Positions 1 to 6,670 are shown, counted from the stretch's first letter. The stretch is DNA of 7,063 nucleotides from an uncultured Treponema sp. (GCA_905236315.1 CAJOPO010000173.1:1-7063), one strand, 5' to 3'. Program-made: numbers and translations. Notes: a model not told the origin generated them from the letters alone.

Positions 1-1
1 A

Positions 2-34
2 GTTTTAATTCCTGGTAATAGCAGGAATTAAAAC
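2..34. repeat. Strong inverted repeat at the left edge (13-base arms)
   Basis: GTTTTAATTCCTG (2-14) and CAGGAATTAAAAC (22-34) are exact complements around a 7-base loop. The stem has a CCTG/CAGG core near the loop. It may be a terminator serving both strands between the cassette and a gene to the left, but the sequence that would show a T-tail on the minus strand lies outside the window. Confidence 0.6.
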
Positions 35-52
35 ATCGCATTTTCAAAGTTA

Positions 53-78
53 CCTCTAAAAATTGCAATTTTTAGAGG
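53..78. repeat. Perfect 26-base palindrome of the TCTAAAAA/TTTTTAGA family
   Basis: The 13-base half CCTCTAAAAATTG is followed directly by its exact complement CAATTTTTAGAGG. It lies about 120 bases after the stop of the fusion gene. It shares its arms with the elements at 3440 and 6671, but here the centre is TTGCAA instead of CTGAAG. As RNA it would form a hairpin and may mark the end of the operon. Confidence 0.75.
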
Positions 79-158
79 TTCCCTTATTATTATCGAATCT
101 ATATTAGGCAAACTTACCTTGTTTTTAGTTCTTTAATTATGACAAATTTAATACTTTT

Positions 159-173
159 GTAAAGTACCTTTAC
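159..173. terminator. Small hairpin downstream of the fusion gene, weak terminator candidate
   Basis: GTAAAG (159-164) and CTTTAC (168-173) pair around TAC, 28 bases after the stop codon at 201. There is no clear T-run after it in the minus direction, so termination here is doubtful. Confidence 0.25.
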
Positions 174-200
174 ATAGGAAAAAGATATAAGACTTACACA

Positions 201-3200
201 TTATTTATACTCATCATATAATTTTTCCCATATTGGAGAAACTATAGGTCTAAAAGGTGCTTTTTCACATCTTAAAAGAAAATCTCCCCTACTCTCTTCA
301 TAGTGCTTATAGTTCCCACAGTAACGACAAAAAGTATTAAAGTGCTCTTTTAACTTTGAAATTGTTAGATTCTTTAGGGTTTTTAAACCGTTTTTACCTC
401 CCATTACGCGGTCTATACCACCACAAACAGCACAGCCATAATAACCGTTTTTGTTTAATCCTATTCCACAATACGAAGTAACCCAGCAGGCCTTTGAGAA
501 ATCTGCATTATCAAAACGACTATCATCTAGAGGAGCGTCAGAAACAGGAGTAAAATATTCAATAATATTTGATTTTTTATAAGATTTTTTATCTATACTT
601 ACATTTTTATATTGTTTTTCTACTTTATCATTTAATATTCTGCTTTCTTTTGTAAAACCATTTGAAACAATAGTTATAATAAGTTCTGGATTAGACTTAT
701 CTGCATATTCTTGAAGCAAACTAACTATCTTTTCGAAATCTGGATGCAGTGTAGGCTCACCACCTAAAACATTTATCTTTTTCCACTTTATGCCGTTTGA
801 AATACTATCGTTTATAAAAAACTGTATATTATCTATAGTCATACGCTCTTTTGAAGGGGCTTTATCACATGACCTATTACAAGCTGCACATTTTAAGTTA
901 CACTCAAATGTTATATCTATTTCTATTCTGTCCATTGTGGGTAAAAATGACTTTCTGCCTTTTTCTACATTTTTTTGAGAAAGAGCTGGTTTAGATAATA
1001 TTTCTTTTATGCACTCCTCTTTTAGTTCTCGTTGGTCATCTCGTTTTTCATAATCACGTTCATAATAATAATTTATAAATTCCATTTGATACGGTGAAGA
1101 AGACATTTCTACAATAGGAACCATCATTGCATAGTCATCACACTTTAAAAACCATTTTCTTTCAGAAAGGCTAAGTTCTTTATCATCATACAAAAAATAA
1201 GATAGAGGAATAGAATCAAATAGGTATTTTTTAAAAGATTTCGTATGCTGCCATACATTTCCTCCCATTTTACGTGGATTCATAAAATCAACAGGGTAAC
1301 GATAATATGGTTGAATTCTATAACTTTGATGAACTCGCCCACAAGTACAATCTAGTCCAAACATTTCATACTTTTTGTAAATATCATACAAAACATCTTT
1401 ACCTATAAGAGCGTCATCAGTATCTATACATACAATTATTGAATTAGGGTCAATACAGATATTGTGAACAATAATATATTCACACTGTAACTTTGGCAGA
1501 AAACTTCTAGCCCTTATATATGTTATTTTGTTTTTATATGGTTTTATAATATGTTCAATAAATATAGATACCCCATTATCAGAAAAATCATCATAAAGCA
1601 CAAGACCAAAATCCTTATAACTCTGATTTCTAAGGCTTACCCAAAAGCGCAAAAATTTCTCTGAGGTAATATTTCTGAAGCAAGACATAACAATCAATTT
1701 TTCGCTTCTCTTTGGGCGACACCAATCATAAAAAGAGCCTTCTGCATCAAAGCAATTCATCTGCACATCTGGTATTTCAAGTTGCTCGGTGCGGTCAAGT
1801 ATATTCAGCCAAGTATGTGGCGATGTTTTTCTGTAATTTTGCGGATGAATAAAAAATGTTCGATTATTTCCCCCTCGTATTGAACAATAAGTTGATTCTT
1901 TCTGTTTCTGCTCCATTGACCTGTACCAACTCAAAGTAAGGCGGCCATCCTTATCAATAGAATTTGGAAGCGGACGTATACTAAAAAAGCGTTCCTTATT
2001 AAAAAGACACATTCTCACTTCTGGCACATATCCACCGTTTTCAAATCCAAAATAAGCCTTACTTTCTGAATTATAAATATTAAAGCCTACAGAAATAACA
2101 TTAATATTTTTCTTGATTTCATTAATCATATCAGAAAGGTAATCATGAGATAAATCTTTACGTCCTATAATTACATCACTATCTACCTGTAGAATATAGT
2201 TTCCTAAGCACTGCTCAAAAGCATACAGTTGAGAACTTATGGGTATATTTCTTACAGAATGTGTTTCCTCGGTTTCTATATTAAACCATCTTTTATTCAC
2301 CCCTATAGCTTCATGTGGATTAAAGATAATATAGCGGTCTATAATTTTTTCTTCTTTAAGTTGATTTACAATCTGAATAACCTTTTCATAATTAGGATTT
2401 TCCGTATACTGCCGCAAAAACTCTTCTTTTTTTGAATCCACAGAAACAACAATTTCATAAAATGTCTTTGGAGTAGATAACTGTTTTACAATATGCTTTA
2501 TATTTTGCTCAATGGTTTCGCTATCCATAGCACATGTTTTTATTAATAAAGACACTTTTTCACTACAAGACTCTATTTTCTTATATCCTACAAAAACAGA
2601 ATTACATGAAAAACTATTATCTTTAGATAACACAGGAGGCGTAACTTGAATATCAACTAAATATAAATTTTCTTTTAGTTTTTCGTAAAACAATTCTTCT
2701 AAGTTCAAAATATTTGCTGTAGAATAGACTTCATAAACTAAATCTTCTTTTTTGTGCACGCTCATACAAGAAATAAATTCTTTTGATTCGGAAAAAACAA
2801 TATTTAAGAATACGCTATTTACGAAGTTTCTAAAACCTTCAAGCTCAGGAAGGTCAAAGTTATTTATTGCACTTCTTTGTAGTTTTTTTATATTAGGATT
2901 ATCTTTATGATAAAGATATATAAACATTCTTGCACAAGCATTTAAAAACAAACTATCACTGTAATATGTAACAGCATCCATATCTATAAGTTTTAACTCG
3001 CCATTCACACGTATAAAATTTTCTTTTTTACAGTCTTGTATTATTAGTTTTTTCTGCCAACATTCAACAAGGAGGTCTATAACTTCTTTTTCTGAAAAAG
3101 CCGTTACACTCGCAGATTTTTCATAAGGATATTTTTCTATTAAATAACCATCTTTTGTTTCTATAAGTTCTTCAATTTTATAAAAAGATTTATAATCTCG

Positions 3201-3404
3201 CTTATCATCTTCTAAGAAAAAAGAAAGATGTTTTATAGTATTCCATTTATTACCCTTAACAAAAAAAGGAATTATTACTTTATAAACCCACCGTTCATCA
3301 TGAAAAACCACACCTTCAAACCCCTGCCCTAAAAAACAAAGATTTTCTAATCCCTCTTTTTTTAATATCTCTATAGCTTTTTCTTTTCGTTCATTATTTT
3401 TCAT
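201..3404 (-). CDS. Four-domain fusion: kinase-like, two GT-A glycosyltransferases, radical SAM
   Basis: The 1067-residue protein has four recognisable parts. Residues about 20-205 are protein-kinase-like: glycine loop GQGFEG (26-31), lysine K42 in VYKV, catalytic loop DCKKEN (D124, K126, N129, resembling DLKPEN) and metal-binding D141 in DMD. Residues about 283-565 look like a GT-A glycosyltransferase with DSD at 408-410. Residues about 569-800 are a second GT-A domain with YDDFSDN (604-610), DTDD (661-664) and a DDY motif (756-758). Residues about 824-1067 are a radical SAM domain with C835, C839 and C842 (CxxxCxxC), GGEP at 881-884, and later cysteines C973, C979, C991, C994, C1026, C1029 and C1046 that could hold an auxiliary iron-sulfur cluster, as in SPASM/Twitch proteins. 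An AGGAGA site (3416-3421) lies 11 bases before the ATG. No signal peptide or membrane segment is evident, so it is probably cytoplasmic. It is the last gene of the cassette, 36 bases after the tandem glycosyltransferase. The domains are clear by motif; the substrates and the overall reaction are unknown. A role in surface-glycan modification is inferred from context. Confidence 0.9.
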   Translation of the reverse strand: MKNNERKEKAIEILKKEGLENLCFLGQGFEGVVFHDERWVYKVIIPFFVKGNKWNTIKHLSFFLEDDKRDYKSFYKIEELIETKDGYLIEKYPYEKSASVTAFSEKEVIDLLVECWQKKLIIQDCKKENFIRVNGELKLIDMDAVTYYSDSLFLNACARMFIYLYHKDNPNIKKLQRSAINNFDLPELEGFRNFVNSVFLNIVFSESKEFISCMSVHKKEDLVYEVYSTANILNLEELFYEKLKENLYLVDIQVTPPVLSKDNSFSCNSVFVGYKKIESCSEKVSLLIKTCAMDSETIEQNIKHIVKQLSTPKTFYEIVVSVDSKKEEFLRQYTENPNYEKVIQIVNQLKEEKIIDRYIIFNPHEAIGVNKRWFNIETEETHSVRNIPISSQLYAFEQCLGNYILQVDSDVIIGRKDLSHDYLSDMINEIKKNINVISVGFNIYNSESKAYFGFENGGYVPEVRMCLFNKERFFSIRPLPNSIDKDGRLTLSWYRSMEQKQKESTYCSIRGGNNRTFFIHPQNYRKTSPHTWLNILDRTEQLEIPDVQMNCFDAEGSFYDWCRPKRSEKLIVMSCFRNITSEKFLRFWVSLRNQSYKDFGLVLYDDFSDNGVSIFIEHIIKPYKNKITYIRARSFLPKLQCEYIIVHNICIDPNSIIVCIDTDDALIGKDVLYDIYKKYEMFGLDCTCGRVHQSYRIQPYYRYPVDFMNPRKMGGNVWQHTKSFKKYLFDSIPLSYFLYDDKELSLSERKWFLKCDDYAMMVPIVEMSSSPYQMEFINYYYERDYEKRDDQRELKEECIKEILSKPALSQKNVEKGRKSFLPTMDRIEIDITFECNLKCAACNRSCDKAPSKERMTIDNIQFFINDSISNGIKWKKINVLGGEPTLHPDFEKIVSLLQEYADKSNPELIITIVSNGFTKESRILNDKVEKQYKNVSIDKKSYKKSNIIEYFTPVSDAPLDDSRFDNADFSKACWVTSYCGIGLNKNGYYGCAVCGGIDRVMGGKNGLKTLKNLTISKLKEHFNTFCRYCGNYKHYEESRGDFLLRCEKAPFRPIVSPIWEKLYDEYK

Positions 3405-3439
3405 CGCTTAAAGATTCTCCTATATAGTTCATGGTCATG

Positions 3440-3461
3440 TCTAAAAAGTGAAGTTTTTAGA
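3440..3461. repeat. Inverted repeat of the TCTAAAAA/TTTTTAGA family at the 3' end of the tandem glycosyltransferase
   Basis: Arms TCTAAAAA (3440-3447) and TTTTTAGA (3454-3461) flank GTGAAG. On the coding strand the element encodes the last residues (SKNFTF) and the TAG stop of the tandem glycosyltransferase, and it ends just before the short gap to the fusion gene. The hairpin could stabilise or partly terminate the message between the two genes. Confidence 0.7.
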
Positions 3462-5042
3462 GGCTTCCTCATATAATTCTTTTCGTATAGCATAATAATT
3501 ATTTTCTTTTTTATTATTAAAACTAAGGCTTCCATCTAAGCTATACACAGTAAGCAAAATATCCTCAGCTATTAAAACCTTGTATTTATTGCTATTCCAT
3601 AGAATATAAGAAACAAGAAAATGGTCTTCTGCACTCTTTTTATTAGGATATTCAAGCATGGCTTTAGGTGTCATAAACAGATTGCAAGAAGGAAGTTCAT
3701 TTTCTGCCTTTTCTTCTGCCATATCTTTTAGAAGGTTTAGCAAAAAATCATGGTCTAAAAGTTCTTTTTTAGCACGGTTTATCTTGCTCAATATCTTTCC
3801 TTCTAATTTAAGATAGTTACCTGCAATAATAAAATCTGGCTTGGATTCTAAATACTTTTTTTCTATATTTGATAAAACATCTCTTTCTGCATAAACATCA
3901 TCAGCGTCAAGTCTGCCTATTAATAGCACATTAGAAAAGTGAGTCTTTATGAAATTGTTAATATAATTTCTAACTTTAGACACGTTATGAAAATTAACAT
4001 TCCAATAAATAATATGTTCATTATTCAATATGTCATTAATTTCTACCATCCAATCATCAGTAGAATCATCATTTACGATTAATACCCAAATTTCACTTTT
4101 GACATTTTTTTGATTAAAAATTGACTGTATAGTATTCCTTATTGTTGATTTATTATTATGAAGAGCCACACCTATAACAATCTTTTCTGTATTTAAACAA
4201 TCATGAGTGAGTGCATAAAACTTTTTGATATTGTTTACGTTTGCGTAATAAAAAAGTTTTTCTGTCCTTTTTAGACTAGCATTAAGTATGTCTTTATCAA
4301 AAAGGCGGATATGTTTTTTATAAAAGGCATCTAGTCCTTTTTGCTTTTTTACCCTGTCATAAGTTACAGTTCCTTCGCCTGCAAAATGCTCTACAAGAAC
4401 TTCATGTATAATTTCTATTTTAGGATTTTCTATTTCTGTAAGAAAACGTATCATAAAATCCCTATCGGTACAACTTGCAAGTGTTTCATCAAAACCGCCT
4501 ATAATTTTTATGGCAGAAAATCTAAAAAACATATTGCTTCCCTGTACGCCAGGATTCCCTAAAAGAAAATTTTCAACTTTTAAGCATTCTTTAGATATAT
4601 AACTAGGTTCATTACAGTCACTTCTGTGCAAAAATGCAATTATTTGGTCTGGCCTCTTATCAATATACATTCTACATTTTTCAATATAAGTCTTTTCCCA
4701 ACTGTCATCATCATCAAGGATTGCAATATAATCATCATCAGAGAGAATATTTTTACAAAAGTCAAACGCTGTGTTCCAAGCTCCTGTTCCGCTCATTGCC
4801 CTTGTATGAACATTTTTTATATAAAAAATAGCTGGATAATCGTTTTTAGAATTTACCTTTATATCTTCTAAACGAGTCTGTATTATATCGCTTATATTTT
4901 TATCATCATTATCATCAACAATTAGGATAAAATTAGGAAAACTAGTTTGCTTTAAAACAGAGGATAAGGCTCTTTCAAATAAAGTATTAACACGCCCTAA
5001 TGATGTTGCTATTATTACAGCAATCTTTTTATCTATCTTCAT
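3441..5042 (-). CDS. Tandem family-2-like (GT-A) glycosyltransferase, two domains
   Basis: This 533-residue protein carries two GT-A domains of the GT2 type. The first (about 6-230) opens with IAVIIATSLGR, has VDDNDD (42-47), the metal-binding LDDDDSW (109-115) and a DRDF acceptor-side motif (193-196). The second (about 287-505) starts IVIGVALHNN and has VNDDSTDD (323-330), the metal-binding DADD (379-382) and a SAEDHF motif (470-475). Both sets of acidic residues are intact, so both domains may be active and transfer sugars from nucleotide-sugar donors, possibly as two successive steps. The donor and acceptor cannot be told. The ATG overlaps the end of the transporter gene by 14 bases, and its AAGGAA site (5051-5056, 8 bases before the ATG) lies inside that gene, which suggests translational coupling. 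The final codons, including the TAG stop, lie in a dispersed inverted repeat, so the C-terminal SKNFTF may be repeat-derived. No membrane segment is evident. Confidence 0.92.
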   Translation of the reverse strand: MKIDKKIAVIIATSLGRVNTLFERALSSVLKQTSFPNFILIVDDNDDKNISDIIQTRLEDIKVNSKNDYPAIFYIKNVHTRAMSGTGAWNTAFDFCKNILSDDDYIAILDDDDSWEKTYIEKCRMYIDKRPDQIIAFLHRSDCNEPSYISKECLKVENFLLGNPGVQGSNMFFRFSAIKIIGGFDETLASCTDRDFMIRFLTEIENPKIEIIHEVLVEHFAGEGTVTYDRVKKQKGLDAFYKKHIRLFDKDILNASLKRTEKLFYYANVNNIKKFYALTHDCLNTEKIVIGVALHNNKSTIRNTIQSIFNQKNVKSEIWVLIVNDDSTDDWMVEINDILNNEHIIYWNVNFHNVSKVRNYINNFIKTHFSNVLLIGRLDADDVYAERDVLSNIEKKYLESKPDFIIAGNYLKLEGKILSKINRAKKELLDHDFLLNLLKDMAEEKAENELPSCNLFMTPKAMLEYPNKKSAEDHFLVSYILWNSNKYKVLIAEDILLTVYSLDGSLSFNNKKENNYYAIRKELYEEASKNFTF

Positions 5043-5655
5043 AAGGTAAATTCCTTTTTACTTTACGTGTTAGTAAATAAAAAAATGGAGTATCACACAA
5101 AGCAATGATAACTTTTGCGAAAAATACGCCCCATATAAGAGAGCTTATCTTTGGAACATTTCCATAAAATCCCACAAAACTAAATACAACAGTGTCTGCA
5201 AACTGGCTTACTATTGTACTTACATTGTTTCTTATAAACTTATACTTATCAGAAAAAGATTTTATTTTATGAAAAATAAAAACATCTATAGTTTGGCTTA
5301 TACAGTATCCTGCAAAACTCCCCAGTATAATCCTTGTTGTAGAATTAAATACATCTTCAAACGAACTTGTATCATTTAATGAAGGAAGTATAAGAGATAG
5401 ACGAATTAACAATGTGCTAAAAACCAAACATATAAAACCTGTAAAAACAAGGCGGTCAGCTTCTTTTTTGCCATACAATTCCCCCACAACATCAGTCATT
5501 AAATAAGTAACAGCATAAGCTATTGTTGCAGAAGGCATTTGCAAACCAAATATATTTACGATTTTTGCACTTAAAAAATTTGAAGAAAGTAATCCTGTTA
5601 TAAACAGCGCGCTACAAATATTCAGTTTCCTATCTATTAAAATTTCACTATTCAT
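5029..5655 (-). CDS. yhhQ: Queuosine-precursor transporter, YhhQ/VUT family
   Basis: The 208-residue product is an integral inner-membrane protein with about six hydrophobic segments (roughly 12-30, 40-55, 67-90, 107-126, 150-163 and 172-196). It carries the family signature stretches TYLMTDVVGELYGKKEA (50-66) and RNNVSTIVSQFADTVVF (142-158). The length is normal for the family. In Escherichia coli, YhhQ takes up 7-deazaguanine precursors (preQ0 and preQ1) for the queuosine tRNA modification; other members prefer preQ1 or queuine, and substrate choice cannot be read here. The ATG is supported by GGAG (5662-5665) six bases upstream. The gene follows the dehydrogenase after 39 bases and overlaps the next glycosyltransferase start by 14 bases, so it is probably co-transcribed with the glycan genes. 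No other queuosine gene is visible, so the link to the cassette is unexplained and may be accidental. Family assignment is firm. Confidence 0.93.
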   Translation of the reverse strand: MNSEILIDRKLNICSALFITGLLSSNFLSAKIVNIFGLQMPSATIAYAVTYLMTDVVGELYGKKEADRLVFTGFICLVFSTLLIRLSLILPSLNDTSSFEDVFNSTTRIILGSFAGYCISQTIDVFIFHKIKSFSDKYKFIRNNVSTIVSQFADTVVFSFVGFYGNVPKISSLIWGVFFAKVIIALCDTPFFYLLTRKVKRNLPYEDR

Positions 5656-5694
5656 TATTTTCTCCAGATATTAGACTTGTGAGTTTTTTTCAAG

Positions 5695-6479
5695 TTAAAG
5701 ACGTTCTTCTTTTGCTTCGCGGTTAATTTTATCCACAGCCTTCATTAAAGGCAGATTAAATTGGGCTATAAAAGCAGGTATATCTTTATTTAAACAGTGA
5801 GAATCATAAAAAGGTTGGTTATCATAAACAAAGGTATGGCTAGGATTTATGCGACTATCTAAAAGCAAAATATTGCGTACATCTTCATATTCTGTTCCAA
5901 CTTTTTTACACGCCTTTGCAATTTCATTACAAAAAGTAACCTTTAGTGCAAGAAAGCAGTTTTCAGCATATTTTGAAATAATGGCTGTTTTTATATCTGT
6001 AAAGACAATTTTAAATGAAGCATCATGGATATTCTTATAAAGTTCTGAAACCTTATTACAAAGTTTTCTGCTTCCCGCTAGAACAACATAGTTATGTACC
6101 CCTTTATGTTGCGTAGTTCCTGTAAACTCAGGAGAAAAAATTGCATTTGGGGGTAAATCTTCTACTATATTGATTGGTATTGTGGATTTTATAATAATAA
6201 CATCTGCGTCTATTTTAGCGCATACATCTAACACAATGCTTGTATCAGCAGAGCCATCTGCCTTTTTTTCAGTTGGAACGCAGACAAAGGCAAAATTATA
6301 ATGATGATTTAAATCTTTAACTTTATTTGGACATTCTTTGTTGGGGTCGTATATTTGAATACCCCCCCCCCGTCTATTTTCTTTTTTTTTAATGCATTAT
6401 CCATAGGTAAAAGCTCTTCTTCATATAGAATCTTACCTATATTTCCCCAGCCACAAAGAAGTATTTCTAGATTATTCAT
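5695..6479 (-). pseudogene. Short UDP-glucose/GDP-mannose dehydrogenase, frameshifted at a G10 tract (possibly phase-variable)
   Basis: The 5' part starts at ATG 6479 (MNNLEILLCGWGNIGK, a Rossmann GxGxxG) and reaches IDGGG. The reading then has to change frame in a run of ten G (plus-strand C at 6362-6371). The downstream frame gives IYDPNKE, FAFVCVPTEKKADGSADTS, IIIKSTIP, SPEF, SKYAENCFLALKVTFCNEIA and DSHCLNKD, all classic for nucleotide-sugar 6-dehydrogenases, with the catalytic cysteine in HCLNKD and the family lysine in LALKVTF. Eight or eleven G would restore one frame of about 260 residues; at ten G the first frame stops at 6309. Family members usually have about 390-440 residues, and the C-terminal UDP-binding domain is absent here, so it is a short form or a degraded gene. 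The normal role is NAD-dependent oxidation of UDP-glucose (or a relative) to the uronic acid in the cytoplasm. There is no clear Shine-Dalgarno site before the ATG. An assembly error in the G run is possible. Confidence 0.85.
6362..6371. repeat. Homopolymer tract, ten C on plus (G10 in the coding strand)
   Basis: Ten consecutive C on the plus strand lie between codons for IleAsp and IleGlnIleTyrAsp of the dehydrogenase. It is by far the longest G/C run in an otherwise AT-rich window. Its length puts the two halves of the gene in different frames. An A9 run (plus-strand T at 6382-6390) lies 10 bases upstream in the gene, in the codons for LysLysLys, and is a second slippage-prone site. Slipped-strand change of such tracts is a known on/off switch of surface-structure genes in several bacteria, including poly-G tracts in Treponema pallidum. 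Variation here is inferred, not shown. Confidence 0.9.
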
Positions 6480-6488
6480 ATTGCTAAT

Positions 6489-6517
6489 AATATATAATTT
6501 GTTAATCCATTAATCAA
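6489..6517 (-). promoter_or_regulatory. Second promoter-like element next to the dehydrogenase ATG
   Basis: TTGATT (6512-6517) and TATATT (6489-6494) on the minus strand are separated by exactly 17 bases. Transcription from it would start near 6482, only about three bases before the ATG at 6479. Together with the lack of a Shine-Dalgarno site and an in-frame stop at 6510-6512, this suggests a leaderless message, if the element is real. Confidence 0.4.
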
Positions 6518-6580
6518 TAGGTAATAGTAAACTACATTACTTACACACAGGGGGTAGAGAGAACATAATAAAGGGGAGTG

Positions 6581-6596
6581 TAATCTAGTTAGATTA
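6581..6596. promoter_or_regulatory. Operator-like palindrome over the -10 region
   Basis: TAATCTA and TAGATTA are perfect 7-base arms separated by GT. The palindrome covers part of the predicted TATAAT and the expected transcription start. A dimeric repressor bound there would block transcription. No candidate regulator is encoded in the window, so the role is inferred from position. Confidence 0.4.
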
Positions 6597-6622
6597 TAGT
6601 ATTAAGTTTAGTTAGAAGTAAA
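6593..6622 (-). promoter_or_regulatory. Predicted sigma-70-type promoter upstream of the glycan cassette
   Basis: On the minus strand a perfect TATAAT (6593-6598) sits 18 bases after TTTACT (6617-6622, 4 of 6 to TTGACA). The expected start is near 6586, which would give a leader of about 105 bases before the dehydrogenase ATG. The -10 box partly overlaps a 16-base palindrome. It is based on consensus match only, and AT-rich DNA yields chance hits. Confidence 0.45.
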
Positions 6623-6670
6623 TGAATATTTAATTAGAAAGGAGTGTATCGTTTAAATAGATTGGACATC

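Noticed and set aside
2..34. Inverted repeat beginning GTTTTAA and ending AAAAC, reminiscent of a CRISPR repeat
   Set aside because: Only one copy is seen, the dyad is a full hairpin rather than a typical partly palindromic repeat, and no spacer-repeat spacing or cas gene is present in the window.
2229..2435. Short plus-strand open frames inside the minus-strand genes (for example here, 790-978, 4341-4562, 4626-4871 and 5849-6040)
   Set aside because: They lie wholly opposite well-supported genes, show no family motifs, and consist of low-complexity AT-rich translations.
5695..6234. GTG at 6232-6234 as the true start of the dehydrogenase
   Set aside because: No ribosome site precedes it, and the same frame upstream still encodes family motifs (VCVPT, DGSADTS), so it is an internal valine codon.
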